A DNA stretch of 64,000 nt from the NCBI GenBank assembly GCA_023634235.1, contig JAMKCF010000132.1, forward strand, positions 124,001 to 188,000, written 5' to 3'. The translations under genes were made by a program, and so were the position numbers. The notes beneath the pieces were generated by a model. That model was not told the origin of the DNA. It saw only the letters and a program-made list of their open reading frames with translations, and did not search any database. Positions within the stretch are counted from its first letter, which is position 1, and every line of letters begins with the position of its first letter. This document shows positions 1 through 13,100 of the stretch, in pieces. The stretch is from Pisaster brevispinus. Lineage: Eukaryota; Echinodermata; Asteroidea; Forcipulatida; Asteriidae.

Positions 1-311
1 ATCCCACTGAAGATGCTTTTGAGTGGCTTTCTGAGTGTCCCAGCCTGCAGGCCATTTCCGGCATGAAGATGGTGCACATCGGCCCAAAAAGTCTGATGTT
101 CGGGTAAAGTGGAATTCAAGGCACACTCAGGTACAAATTTCGTCTCTCTAGCATTTCTAGTTCATGAGTTATTTTCAAACTTAGCTCGGGTGTTGTTTCA
201 AATCATTCTTCGGATGGACATGTCTTGCCTTTGTTGTTGCTCGCCCCGTCGCGTGGGCTAACTTGCTGGTGGTTGTAGCCCTATTCCGGGGCCGCTCGCC
301 CTGTCTAGAAA
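1..311 (+). repeat. Partial left-edge unit
   Basis: The window opens inside the 144-base exon-like segment, at ATCCCACTGAAGATGC, and runs to the base before the first anchor. It has the GCATGAAG variant, TAAAGTGG, CTCGCCCC (one G lost) and CCTGTCTAG. This combination recurs at 3542-3852, showing that the left edge lies within a copy of the roughly 3.5 kb higher-order repeat and not at the array boundary. Confidence 0.93.
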
Positions 312-782
312 ATGCTCAGAGACACGGATTTACGACGAGGTGAGAGCCCTGTATCGTGGCTTTCCAGTGGTGGAAACCTTGTGCAACTCCGATGTTGTTA
401 TGGGTGTGATTTGACCCTCCTTGTATTTTATTTCGTTTCTTCTTCTTTTTGTGCAGCTCTGTGTACAAAAATCCCACTGAAGATGCTTTTGAGTGGCTTT
501 CTGAGTGTCCCAGCCTGCAGGCCATTTCCGGCACGAAGATGGTGCACATCGGCCCAAAAAGTCTGATGTTCGGGTAAAGTGGAATTCAAGGCACACTCAG
601 GTACAAATTTCGTCTCTCTAGCATTTCTAGTTCATCAGTTATTTTCAAACTTAGCTCGGGTGTTGTTTCAAATCATTCTTCGGATGGACATGTCTTGCCT
701 TTGTTGTTGCTCGGCCCCGTCGCGTGGGCTAACTTGCCGGTGGTTGTAGCCCTATTCCGGGGCCGCTCGCCCCGCCTAGAAA

Positions 783-1027
783 ATGCTCAGAGACACGGAT
801 CCACGACGAGGTGATAGGGTGAAGTGGAATTCAAGGCACACTCAGGTACACATTTCGTCTCTCTAGCATTTCTAGTTCATGAGTTATTCTCAAACTTAGC
901 TCGGGTGTTGTTTCAAATCATTCTTCGGATGGACATGTCTTGCCTTTGTTGTTGCTCGGCCCCGTCGCGTGGGCTAACTTGCCGGTGGTTTTAGCCCTAT
1001 TCCGGGGCCGCTCGCCCCGCCTAGAAA
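783..1027 (+). repeat. Truncated 245-base unit (226-base internal deletion)
   Basis: The unit starts normally with the anchor and GGATCCACGACGAGGTGATAG, then jumps directly to GGTGAAGTGGAATTC. The deletion removes nearly all of the first intron-like segment and most of the 144-base exon-like segment. The joined ends share one G. The retained GTGATAG, ACACATTTCG and GGTTTTAG marks show that the parent resembled the unit at 1970. The shared base is too short for homologous recombination, so end joining or replication slippage is more likely. Confidence 0.92.
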
Positions 1028-3541
1028 ATGCTCAGAGACACGGATCCACGACGAGGTGAGAGCCCTGAATCGTGGCTTTCCAGTGGTGGAAACCTTGTGC
1101 AACTCCGATGTTGTTATGGGTGTGATTTGACCCTCCTTGTATTTTATTTCGTTTCTTCTTCTTTTTGTGCAGCTCTGTGTACAAAAATCCCACTGAAGAT
1201 GCTTTTGAGTGGCTTTCTGAGTGTCCCAGCCTGCAGGCCATTTCCGGCATGAAGATGGTGCACATCGGCCCAAAAAGTCTGATGTTCGGGTAAAGTGGAA
1301 TTCAAGGCACACTCAGGTACAAATTTCGTCTCTCTAGCATTTCTAGTTCATGAGTTATTTTCAAACTTAGCTCGGGTGTTGTTTCAAATCATTCTTCGGA
1401 TGGACATGTCTTGCCTTTGTTGTTGCTCGGCCCCGTCGCGTGGGCTAACTTGCCGGTGGTTGTAGCCCTATTCCGGGGCCGCTCGCCCCGCCTAGAAAAT
1501 GCTCAGAGACACGGATCCACGACGAGGTGAGAGCCCTGAATCGTGGCTATCCAGTGGTGGAAACCTTGTGCAACTCCGATGTTGTTATGGGTGTGATTTG
1601 ACCCTCCTTGTATTTTATTTCGTTTCTTCTTCTTTTTGTGCAGCTCTGTGTACAAAAATCCCACTGAAGATGCTTTTGAGTGGCTTTCTGAGTGTCCCAG
1701 CCTGCAGGCCATTTCCGGCACGAAGATGGTGCACATCGGCCCAAAAAGTCTGATGTTCGGGTAAAGTGGAATTCAAGGCACACTCAGGTACAAATTTCGT
1801 CTCTCTAGCATTTCTAGTTCATGAGTTATTTTCAAACTTAGCTCGGGTGTTGTTTCAAATCATTCTTCGGATGGACATGTCTTGCCTTTGTTGTTGCTCG
1901 GCCCCGTCGCGTGGGCTAACTTGCCGGTGGTTGTAGCCCTATTCCGGGGCCGCTCGCCCCGCCTAGAAAATGCTCAGAGACACGGATCCACGACGAGGTG
2001 ATAGCCCTGAATCGTGGCTTTCCAGTGGTGGAAACCTTGTGCAACTCCGATGTTGTTATGGGTGTGATTTGACCCTCCTTGTATTTTATTTCGTTTCTTC
2101 TTCTTTTTGTGCAGCTCTGTGTACAAAAATCCCACTGAAGATGCTTTTGAGTGGCTTTCTGAGTGTCCCAGCCTGCAGGCCATTTCCGGCACGAAGATGG
2201 TGCACATCGGCCCAAAAAGTCTGATGTTCGGGTGAAGTGGAATTCAAGGCACACTCAGGTACACATTTCGTCTCTCTAGCATTTCTAGTTCATGAGTTAT
2301 TCTCAAACTTAGCTCGGGTGTTGTTTCAAATCATTCTTCGGATGGACATGTCTTGCCTTTGTTGTTGCTCGGCCCCGTCGCGTGGGCTAACTTGCCGGTG
2401 GTTTTAGCCCTATTCCGGGGCCGCTCGCCCCGCCTAGAAAATGCTCAGAGACACGGATCCACGACGAGGTGAGAGCCCTGAATCGTGGCTTTCCAGTGGT
2501 TGAAACCTTGTGCAACTCCGATGTTGTTATGGGTGTGATTTGACCCTCCTTGTATTTTATTTCGTTTCTTCTTCTTTTTGTGCAGCTCTGTGTACAAAAA
2601 TCCCACTGAAGATGCTTTTGAGTGGCTTTCTGAGTGTCCCAGCCTGCAGGCCATTTCCGGCATGAAGATGGTGCACATCGGCCCAAAAAGTCTGATGTTC
2701 GGGTAAAGTGGAATTCAAGGCACACTCAGGTACAAATTTCGTCTCTCTAGCATTTCTAGTTCATGAGTTATTTTCAAACTTAGCTCGGGTGTTGTTTCAA
2801 ATCATTCTTCGGATGGACATGTCTTGCCTTTGTTGTTGCTCGGCCCCGTCGCGTGGGCTAACTTGCCGGTGGTTGTAGCCCTATTCCGGGGCCGCTCGCC
2901 CCGCCTAGAAAATGCTCAGAGACACGGATCCACGACGAGGTGAGAGCCCTGAATCGTGGCTATCCAGTGGTGGAAACCTTGTGCAACTCCGATGTTGTTA
3001 TGGGTGTGATTTGACCCTCCTTGTATTTTATTTCGTTTCTTCTTCTTTTTGTGCAGCTCTGTGTACAAACATCCCACTGAAGATGCTTTTGAGTGGCTTT
3101 CTGAGTGTCCCAGCCTGCAGGCCATTTCCGGCACGAAGATGGTGCACATCGGCCCAAAAAGTCTGATGTTCGGGTGAAGTGGAATTCAAGGCACACTCAG
3201 GTACAAATTTCGTCTCTCTAGCATTTCTAGTTCATGAGTTATTCTCAAACTTAGCTCGGGTGTTGTTTCAAATCATTCTTCGGATGGACATGTCTTGCCT
3301 TTGTTGTTGCTCGGCCCCGTCGCGTGGGCTAACTTGCCGGTGGTTTTAGCCCTATTCCGGGGCCGCTCGCCCCGCCTAGAAAATGCTCAGAGACACGGAT
3401 CTACGACGAGGTGAGAGCCCTGAATCGTGGCTTTCCAGTGGTGGAAACCTTGTGCAACTCCGATGTTGTTATGGGTGTGATTTGACCCTCCTTGTATTTT
3501 ATTTCGTTTCTTCTTCTTTTTGTGCAGCTCTGTGTACAAAA

Positions 3542-5841
3542 ATCCCACTGAAGATGCTTTTGAGTGGCTTTCTGAGTGTCCCAGCCTGCAGGCCATTTCC
3601 GGCATGAAGATGGTGCACATCGGCCCAAAAAGTCTGATGTTCGGGTAAAGTGGAATTCAAGGCACACTCAGGTACAAATTTCGTCTCTCTAGCATTTCTA
3701 GTTCATGAGTTATTTTCAAACTTAGCTCGGGTGTTGTTTCAAATCATTCTTCGGATGGACATGTCTTGCCTTTGTTGTTGCTCGCCCCGTCGCGTGGGCT
3801 AACTTGCTGGTGGTTGTAGCCCTATTCCGGGGCCGCTCGCCCTGTCTAGAAAATGCTCAGAGACACGGATCCACGACGAGGTGAGAGCCCTGTATCGTGG
3901 CTTTCCAGTGGTGGAAACCTTGTGCAACTCCGATGTTGTTATGGGTGTGATTTGACCCTCCTTGTATTTTATTTCGTTTCTTCTTCTTTTTGTGCAGCTC
4001 TGTGTACAAAAATCCCACTGAAGATGCTTTTGAGTGGCTTTCTGAGTGTCCCAGCCTGCAGGCCATTTCCGGCACGAAGATGGTGCACATCGGCCCAAAA
4101 AGTCTGATGTTCGGGTAAAGTGGAATTCAAGGCACACTCAGGTACAAATTTCGTCTCTCTAGCATTTCTAGTTCATGAGTTATTTTCAAACTTAGCTCGG
4201 GTGTTGTTTCAAATCAATCTTCGGATGGACATGTCTTGCCTTTGTTGTTGCTCGGCCCCGTCGCGTGGGCTAACTTGCCGGTGGTTGTAGCCCTATTCCG
4301 GGGCCGCTCGCCCCGCCTAGAAAATGCTCAGAGACACGGATCCACGACGAGGTGATAGGGTGAAGTGGAATTCAAGGCACACTCAGGTACACATTTCGTC
4401 TCTCTAGCATTTCTAGTTCATGAGTTATTCTCAAACTTAGCTCGGGTGTTGTTTCAAATCATTCTTCGGATGGACATGTCTTGCCTTTGTTGTTGCTCGG
4501 CCCCGTCGCCTGGGCTAACTTGCCGGTGGTTTTAGCCCTATTCCGGGGCCGCTCGCCCCGCCTAGAAAATGCTCAGAGACACGGATCCACGACGAGGTGA
4601 GAGCCCTGAATCGTGGCTTTCCAGTGGTGGAAACCTTGTGCAACTCCGATGTTGTTATGGGTGTGATTTGACCCTCCTTGTATTTTATTTCGTTTCTTCT
4701 TCTTTTTGTGCAGCTCTGTGTACAAAAATCCCACTGAAGATGCTTTTGAGTGGCTTTCTGAGTGTCCCAGCCTGCAGGCCATTTCCGGCATGAAGATGGT
4801 GCACATCGGCCCAAAAAGTCTGATGTTCGGGTAAAGTGGAATTCAAGGCACACTCAGGTACAAATTTCGTCTCTCTAGCATTTCTAGTTCATGAGTTATT
4901 TTCAAACTTAGCTCGGGTGTTGTTTCAAATCATTCTTCGGATGGACATGTCTTGCCTTTGTTGTTGCTCGGCCCCGTCGCGTGGGCTAACTTGCCGGTGG
5001 TTGTAGCCCTATTCCGGGGCCGCTCGCCCCGCCTAGAAAATGCTCAGAGACACGGATCCACGACGAGGTGAGAGCCCTGAATCGTGGCTATCCAGTGGTG
5101 GAAACCTTGTGCAACTCCGATGTTGTTATGGGTGTGATTTGACCCTCCTTGTATTTTATTTCGTTTCTTCTTCTTTTTGTGCAGCTCTGTGTACAAAAAT
5201 CCCACTGAAGATACTTTTGAGTGGCTTTCTGAGTGTCCCAGCCTGCAGGCCATTTCCGGCACGAAGATGGTGCACATCGGCCCAAAAAGTCTGATGTTCG
5301 GGTAAAGTGGAATTCAAGGCACACTCAGGTACAAATTTCGTCTCTCTAGCATTTCTAGTTCATGAGTTATTTTCAAACTTAGCTCGGGTGTTGTTTCAAA
5401 TCATTCTTCGGATGGACATGTCTTGCCTTTGTTGTTGCTCGGCCCCGTCGCGTGGGCTAACTTGCCGGTGGTTGTAGCCCTATTCCGGGGCCGCTCGCCC
5501 CGCCTAGAAAATGCTCAGAGACACGGATCCACGACGAGGTGATAGCCCTGAATCGTGGCTTTCCAGTGGTGGAAACCTTGTGCAACTCCGATGTTGTTAT
5601 GGGTGTGATTTGACCCTCCTTGTATTTTATTTCGTTTCTTCTTCTTTTTGTGCAGCTCTGTGTACAAAAATCCCACTGAAGATGCTTTTGAGTGGCTTTC
5701 TGAGTGTCCCAGCCTGCAGGCCATTTCCGGCACGAAGATGGTGCACATCGGCCCAAAAAGTCTGATGTTCGGGTGAAGTGGAATTCAAGGCACACTCAGG
5801 TACACATTTCGTCTCTCTAGCATTTCTAGTTCATGAGTTAT
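3542..5841 (+). repeat. Higher-order repeat (3541-base offset), copy 2
   Basis: Second copy of 1-2300. It includes the same CCTGTCTAG and CTGTATCG unit, the same truncated unit, and the same run of three unit types (GCATGAAG with TAAAG; GGCTATCC; GTGATAGCC with ACACATTTCG). Its last part is also the start of the 5647-base duplication, so the two duplications overlap and must have occurred in sequence. Confidence 0.85.
4324..4568 (+). repeat. Truncated 245-base unit, second copy
   Basis: It has the same deletion junction as the unit at 783 (GGTGATAG joined to GGTGAAG), exactly 3541 bases downstream. The identical junction means it was copied along with its neighbours and did not arise independently. 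It differs by CGTCGCC for CGTCGCG near 4510. It is not part of the 5647-base duplication, which starts at about 4533 inside this unit's final part. Confidence 0.92.
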
Positions 5842-7394
5842 TTTCAAACTTAGCTCGGGTGTTGTTTCAAATCATTCTTCGTATGGACATGTCTTGCCTT
5901 TGTTGTTGCTCGGCCCCGTCGCGTGGGCTAACTTGCCGGTGGTTGTAGCCCTATTCCGGGGCCGCTCGCCCCGCCTAGAAAATGCTCAGAGACACGGATC
6001 CACGACGAGGTGAGAGCCCTGAATCGTGGCTATCCAGTGGTGGAAACCTTGTGCAACTCCGATGTTGTTATGGGTGTGATTTGACCCTCCTTGTATTTTA
6101 TTTCGTTTCTTCTTCTTTTTGTGCAGCTCTGTGTACAAAAATCCCACTGAAGATGCTTTTGAGTGGCTTTCTGAGTGTCCCAGCCTGCAGGCCATTTCCG
6201 GCACGAAGATGGTGCACATCGGCCCAAAAAGTCTGATGTTCGGGTAAAGTGGAATTCAAGGCACACTCAGGTACAAATTTCGTCTCTCTAGCATTTCTAG
6301 TTCATGAGTTATTTTCAAACTTAGCTCGGGTGTTGTTTCAAATCATTCTTCGGATGGACATGTCTTGCCTTTGTTGTTGCTCGGCCCCGTCGCGTGGGCT
6401 AACTTGCCGGTGGTTGTAGCCCTATTCCGGGGCCGCTCGCCCCGCCTAGAAAATGCTCAGAGACACGGATCCACGACGAGGTGAGAGCCCTGAATCGTGG
6501 CTTTCCAGTGGTGGAAACCTTGTGCAAATCCGATGTTGTTATGGGTGTGATTTGACCCTCCTTGTATTTTATTTCGTTTCTTCTTCTTTTTGTGCAGCTC
6601 TGTGTACAAAAATCCCACTGAAGATGCTTTTGAGTGCCTTTCTGAGTGTCCCAGCCTGCAGGCCATTTCCGGCACGAAGATGGTGCACATCGGCCGAAAA
6701 AGTCTAATGTTCGGGTGAAGTGGAATTCAAGGCACACTCAGGTACAAATTTCGTCTCTCTAGCATTTCTAGTTCATGAGTTATTCTCAAACTTAGCTCGG
6801 GTGTTGTTTCAAATCATTCTTCGGATGGACATTTCTTGCCTTTGTTGTTGCTCGGCCCCTTCGCGTGGGCTAACTTGCCGGTGGTTGTAGCCCTATTCCG
6901 GGGCCGCTCGCCCCGCCTAGAAAATGCTCAGAGACACGGATCCACGACGAGGTGAGAGCCCTGAATCGTGGCTTTCCAGTGGTGGAAACCTTGTGCAACT
7001 CCGATGTTGTTATGGGTGTGATTTGACCCTCCTTGTATTTTATTTCGTTTCTTCTTCTTTTTGTGCAGCTCTGTGTACAAAAATCCCACTGAAGATGCTT
7101 TTGAGTGGCTTTCTGAGTGTCCCAGCCTGCAGGCCATTTCCGGCACGAAGATGGTGCACATCGGCCCAAAAAGTCTGATGTTCGGGTGAAGTGGAATTCA
7201 AGGCACACTCAGGTACAAATTTCGTCTCTCTAGCATTTCTAGTTCATGAGTTATTCTCAAACTTAGCTCGGGTGTTGTTTCAAATAATTCTTCGGATGGA
7301 CATGTCTTGCCTTTGTTGTTGCTCGGCCCCGTCGCGTGGGCTAACTTGCCGGTGGTTGTAGCCCTATTCCGGGGCAGCTCGCTCAGCCTAGAAA

Positions 7395-7861
7395 ATGCTC
7401 AGAGACACGGATCCACGACGAGGTGAGAGCCCTGAATCGTGGCTTTCCAGTGGTTGAAACCTTGTGCAACTCCGATGTTGTTATGGGTGTGATTTGACCC
7501 TCCTTGTATTTTATTTCGTTTCTTCTCTTTGTGCAGCTCTGTGTACAAAAATCCCACTGAAGATGCTTTTGAGTGGCTTTCTGAGTGTCCCAGCCTGCAG
7601 GCCATTTCCGGCACGAAGATGGTGCACATCGGCCCAAAAAGTCTGATGTTCGGGTGAAGTGGAATTCAAGGCACACTCAGGTACAAATTTCGTCTCTCTA
7701 GCATTTCTAGTTCATGAGTTATTCTCAAACTTAGCTCGGGTGTTGTTTCAAATCATTCTTCGGATGGACATGTCTTGCCTTTGTTGTTGCTCGGCCCCGT
7801 CGCGTGGGCTAACTTGCCGGTGGTTGTAGCCCTATTCCGGGGCCGCTCGCCCGCCTAGTAA
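7395..7861 (+). repeat. 467-base unit with shortened polypyrimidine tract
   Basis: The T-rich run before the acceptor-like AG has lost three bases (TTCTTCTCTTTGTGCAG) and the GC-rich hairpin at the unit's end has lost one C. The unit also carries GTGGTTGAAACC and is preceded by the unusual GGGGCAGCTCGCTCAGCC. The acceptor AG is kept. The same unit recurs at 13042 as part of the 5647-base duplication. Confidence 0.9.
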
Positions 7862-8332
7862 ATGCTCAGAGACACGGATCCACGACGAGACGAGAGCCCT
7901 GAATCGTGGCTTTCCAGTGGTGGAAACCTTGTGCAACTCCGATGTTGTTATGGGTGTGATTTGACCCTCCTTGTATTTTATTTCGTTTCTTCTTCTTTTT
8001 GTGCAGCTCTGTGTACAAAAATCCCACTGAAGATGCTTTTAAATGGCTTTCTGAGTGTCCCAGCCTGCAGGCCATTTCCGGCACGAAGATGGTGCACATC
8101 GGCCCAAAAAGTCTGATGTTCGGGTGAAGTGGAATTCAAGGCACACTCAGGTACAAATTTCGTCTCTCTAGCATTTCTAGTTCATGAGTTATTCTCAAAC
8201 TTAGCTCGGGTGTTGTTTCAAATCATTCTTCGGATGGACATGTCTTGCCTTTGTTGTTGCTCGGCCCCGTCGCGTGGGCTAACTTGCCGGTGGTTGTAGC
8301 CCTAGTCCGGGGCCGCTCGCCCCGCCTAGAAA
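7862..8332 (+). repeat. Unit with destroyed donor-like site
   Basis: Where nearly all units have GACGAGGTGAG, this one has GACGAGACGAG, so the GT needed at the start of the first intron-like segment is missing. It also has TAGTAAATGC before the anchor and TTTTAAATGG in place of TTTTGAGTGG. The same unit recurs at 13509. Confidence 0.9.
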
Positions 8333-10179
8333 ATGCTCAGAGACACGGATCCACGACGAGGTGAGAACCCCGAATCGTGGCTTTCCAGTGGTGGAAACCT
8401 TGTGCAACTCCGATGTTGTTATGGGTGTGATTTGACCCTCCTTGTATTTTATTTCGTTTCTTCTTCTTTTTGTGCAGCTCTGTGTACAAAAATCCCACTG
8501 AAGATGCTTTTGAGTGGCTTTCTGAGTGTCCCAGCCTGCAGGCCATTTCCGGCACGAAGATGGTGCACATCGGCCCAAAAAGTCTGATGTTCGGGTGAAG
8601 TGGTATTCAAGGCACACTCAGGTACAAATTTCGTCTCTCTAGCATTTCTTGTTCATGAGTTATTCTCAAACTTAGCTCGGGTGTTGTTTCAAATCATTCT
8701 TCGGATGGACATGTCTTGCCTTTGTTGTCGTCGGCCCCGTCGCGTGGGCTAACTTGCCGGTGGTTGTAGCCCTAGTCCGGGGCCGCTCGCCCCGCCTAGA
8801 AAATGCTCAGAGACACGGATCTACGACGAGGTGAGAGCCCTGAATCGTGGCTTTCCAGTGGTGGAAACCTTGTGCAACTCCGATGTTGTTATGGGTGTGA
8901 TTTGACCCTCCTTGTATTTTATTTCGTTTCTTCTTCTTTTTGTGCAGCTCTGTGTACAAAAATCCCACTGAAGATGCTTTTGAGTGGCTTTCTGAGTGTC
9001 CCAGCCTGCAGGCCATTTCCGGCACGAAGATGGTGCACATCGGCCCAAAAAGTCTGATGTTCGGGTGAAGTGGAATTCAAGGCACACTCAGGTACAAATT
9101 TCGTCTCTCTAGCATTTCTAGTTCATGAGTTATTTTCAAACTTAGCTCGGGTGTTGTTTCAAATCATTCTTCGGATGGACATGTCTTGCCTTTGTTGTTG
9201 CTCGGCCCCGTCGCGTGGGCTAACTTGCCGGTGGTTGTAGCCCTATTCCGGGGCCGCTCGCCCCGCCTAGAAAATGCTCAGAGACACGGATCTACGACGA
9301 GGTGAGAGCCCTGAATCGTGGCTTTCCATTGGTGGAAACCTTGTGCAACTCCGATGTTGTTATGGGTGTGATTTGACCCTCCTTGTATTTTATTTCGTTT
9401 CTTCTTCTTTTTGTGCAGCTCTGTGTACAAAAATCCCACTGAAGATGCTTTTGAGTGGCTTTCTGAGTGTCCCAGCCTGCAGGCCATTTCCGGCACGAAG
9501 ATGGTGCACATCGGCCCAAAAAGTCTGATGTTCGGGTGAAGTGGAATTCAAGGCACACCCAGGTACAAATTTCGTCTCTCTAGCATTTCTAGTTCATGAG
9601 TTATTCTCAAACTTAGCTCGGGTGTTGTTTCAAATCATTCTTCGGATGGACATTTCTTGCCTTTGTTGTTGCTCGTCCCCGTCGCGTGGGCTAACTTGCC
9701 GGTGGTTGTAGCCCTATTCCGGGGAAGCTCGCCCCGCCTAGAAAATGCTCAGAGACACGGATCTACGACGAGGTGAGAGCCCTGAATCGTGGCTTTCCAG
9801 TGGTGGAAACCTTGTGCAACTCCGATGTTGTTATGGGTGTGATTTGACCCTCCTTGTATTTTATTTCGTTTCTTCTTCTTTTTGTGCAGCTCTGTGTACA
9901 AAAATCCCACTGAAGATGCTTTTGAGTGGCTTTCTGAGTGTCCCAGCCTGCAGGCCATTTCCGGCACGAAGATGGTGCACATCGGCCCAAAAAGTCTAAT
10001 GTTCGGGTGAAGTGGAATTCAAGGCACACTCAGGTACAAATTTCGTCTCTCTAGCATTTCTAGTTCATGAGTTATTCTCAAACTTAGCTCGGGTGTTGTT
10101 TCAAATCATTCTTCGGATGGACATGTCTTGCCTTTGTTGTTGCTCGGCCCCGTCGCGTGGGCTAACTTGCCGGTGGTTG

Positions 10180-13100
10180 TAGCCCTATTCCGGGGCCGCT
10201 CGCCCCGCCTAGAAAATGCTCAGAGACACGGATCCACGACGAGGTGAGAGCCCTGAATCGTGGCTTTCCAGTGGTGGAAACCTTGTGCAACTCCGATGTT
10301 GTTATGGGTGTGATTTGACCCTCCTTGTATTTTATTTCGTTTCTTCTTCTTTTTGTGCAGCTCTGTGTACAAAAATCCCACTGAAGATGCTTTTGAGTGG
10401 CTTTCTGAGTGTCCCAGCCTGCAGGCCATTTCCGGCATGAAGATGGTGCACATCGGCCCAAAAAGTCTGATGTTCGGGTAAAGTGGAATTCAAGGCACAC
10501 TCAGGTACAAATTTCGTCTCTCTAGCATTTCTAGTTCATGAGTTATTTTCAAACTTAGCTCGGGTGTTGTTTCAAATCATTCTTCGGATGGACATGTCTT
10601 GCCTTTGTTGTTGCTCGGCCCCGTCGCGTGGGCTAACTTGCCGGTGGTTGTAGCCCTATTCCGGGGCCGCTCGCCCCGCCTAGAAAATGCTCAGAGACAC
10701 GGATCCACGACGAGGTGAGAGCCCTGAATCGTGGCTATCCAGTGGTGGAAACCTTGTGCAACTCCGATGTTGTTATGGGTGTGATTTGACCCTCCTTGTA
10801 TTTTATTTCGTTTCTTCTTCTTTTTGTGCAGCTCTGTGTACAAAAATCCCACTGAAGATGCTTTTGAGTGGCTTTCTGAGTGTCCCAGCCTGCAGGCCAT
10901 TTCCGGCACGAAGATGGTGCACATCGGCCCAAAAAGTCTGATGTTCGGGTAAAGTGGAATTCAAGGCACACTCAGGTACAAATTTCGTCTCTCTAGCATT
11001 TCTAGTTCATGAGTTATTTTCAAACTTAGCTCGGGTGTTGTTTCAAATCATTCTTCGGATGGACATGTCTTGCCTTTGTTGTTGCTCGGCCCCGTCGCGT
11101 GGGCTAACTTGCCGGTGGTTGTAGCCCTATTCCGGGGCCGCTCGCCCCGCCTAGAAAATGCTCAGAGACACGGATCCACGACGAGGTGATAGCCCTGAAT
11201 CGTGGCTTTCCAGTGGTGGAAACCTTGTGCAACTCCGATGTTGTTATGGGTGTGATTTGACCCTCCTTGTATTTTATTTCGTTTCTTCTTCTTTTTGTGC
11301 AGCTCTGTGTACAAAAATCCCACTGAAGATGCTTTTGAGTGGCTTTCTGAGTGTCCCAGCCTGCAGGCCATTTCCGGCACGAAGATGGTGCACATCGGCC
11401 CAAAAAGTCTGATGTTCGGGTGAAGTGGAATTCAAGGCACACTCAGGTACACATTTCGTCTCTCTAGCATTTCTAGTTCATGAGTTATTTTCAAACTTAG
11501 CTCGGGTGTTGTTTCAAATCATTCTTCGTATGGACATGTCTTGCCTTTGTTGTTGCTCGGCCCCGTCGCGTGGGCTAACTTGCCGGTGGTTGTAGCCCTA
11601 TTCCGGGGCCGCTCGCCCCGCCTAGAAAATGCTCAGAGACACGGATCCACGACGAGGTGAGAGCCCTGAATCGTGGCTATCCAGTGGTGGAAACCTTGTG
11701 CAACTCCGATGTTGTTATGGGTGTGATTTGACCCTCCTTGTATTTTATTTCGTTTCTTCTTCTTTTTGTGCAGCTCTGTGTACAAAAATCCCACTGAAGA
11801 TGCTTTTGAGTGGCTTTCTGAGTGTCCCAGCCTGCAGGCCATTTCCGGCACGAAGATGGTGCACATCGGCCCAAAAAGTCTGATGTTCGGGTAAAGTGGA
11901 ATTCAAGGCACACTCAGGTACAAATTTCGTCTCTCTAGCATTTCTAGTTCATGAGTTATTTTCAAACTTAGCTCGGGTGTTGTTTCAAATCATTCTTCGG
12001 ATGGACATGTCTTGCCTTTGTTGTTGCTCGGCCCCGTCGCGTGGGCTAACTTGCCGGTGGTTGTAGCCCTATTCCGGGGCCGCTCGCCCCGCCTAGAAAA
12101 TGCTCAGAGACACGGATCCACGACGAGGTGAGAGCCCTGAATCGTGGCTTTCCAGTGGTGGAAACCTTGTGCAAATCCGATGTTGTTATGGGTGTGATTT
12201 GACCCTCCTTGTATTTTATTTCGTTTCTTCTTCTTTTTTTGCAGCTCTGTGTACAAAAATCCCACTGAAGATGCTTTTGAGTGCCTTTCTGAGTGTCCCA
12301 GCCTGCAGGCCATTTCCGGCACGAAGATGGTGCACATCGGCCGAAAAAGTCTAATGTTCGGGTGAAGTGGAATTCAAGGCACACTCAGGTACAAATTTCG
12401 TCTCTCTAGCATTTCTAGTTCATGAGTTATTCTCAAACTTAGCTCGGGTGTTGTTTCAAATCATTCTTCGGATGGACATTTCTTGCCTTTGTTGTTGCTC
12501 GGCCCCTTCGCGTGGGCTAACTTGCCGGTGGTTGTAGCCCTATTCCGGGGCCGCTCGCCCCGCCTAGAAAATGCTCAGAGACACGGATCCACGACGAGGT
12601 GAGAGCCCTGAATCGTGGCTTTCCAGTGGTGGAAACCTTGTGCAACTCCGATGTTGTTATGGGTGTGATTTGACCCTCCTTGTATTTTATTTCGTTTCTT
12701 CTTCTTTTTGTGCAGCTCTGTGTACAAAAATCCCACTGAAGATGCTTTTGAGTGGCTTTCTGAGTGTCCCAGCCTGCAGGCCATTTCCGGCACGAAGATG
12801 GTGCACATCGGCCCAAAAAGTCTGATGTTCGGGTGAAGTGGAATTCAAGGCACACTCAGGTACAAATTTCGTCTCTCTAGCATTTCTAGTTCATGAGTTA
12901 TTCTCAAACTTAGCTCGGGTGTTGTTTCAAATAATTCTTCGGATGGACATGTCTTGCCTTTGTTGTTGCTCGGCCCCGTCGCGTGGGCTAACTTGCCGGT
13001 GGTTGTAGCCCTATTCCGGGGCAGCTCGCTCAGCCTAGAAAATGCTCAGAGACACGGATCCACGACGAGGTGAGAGCCCTGAATCGTGGCTTTCCAGTGG

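Larger units (their letters stand above)
1..2300 (+). repeat. Higher-order repeat (3541-base offset), copy 1
   Basis: This stretch matches 3542-5841 at a constant offset of 3541 bases, including the truncated unit at 783. By eye I find only a handful of mismatches: GGATTTACG here against GGATCCACG at 3853, TTCATCAG against TTCATGAG near 4174, CATTC against CAATC near 4214, CGTCGCG against CGTCGCC near 4510, and GATGC against GATAC near 5213. The match ends where copy 1 has ATTCTC and copy 2 has ATTTTC. Confidence 0.85.
4533..10201 (+). repeat. 5647-base tandem duplication, left copy
   Basis: Twelve consecutive units (anchors 4569 to 9745) are repeated base for base at an offset of 5647. The left limit is set by a T at 4532 against a G at 10179. 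The right limit is set by a G at 10202 against an A at 15849. By eye I find two mismatches inside: A at about 5213 (GATAC) against G in the right copy, and G at about 6592 against T at about 12239. Rare shared variants include GTATGGACAT, ACATTTCTTG with CCCCTTCGCG, a 467-base unit, GACGAGACGAG with TTTTAAATGG, GTTGTCGTCGG and GGGGAAGCTCG. Confidence 0.93.
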
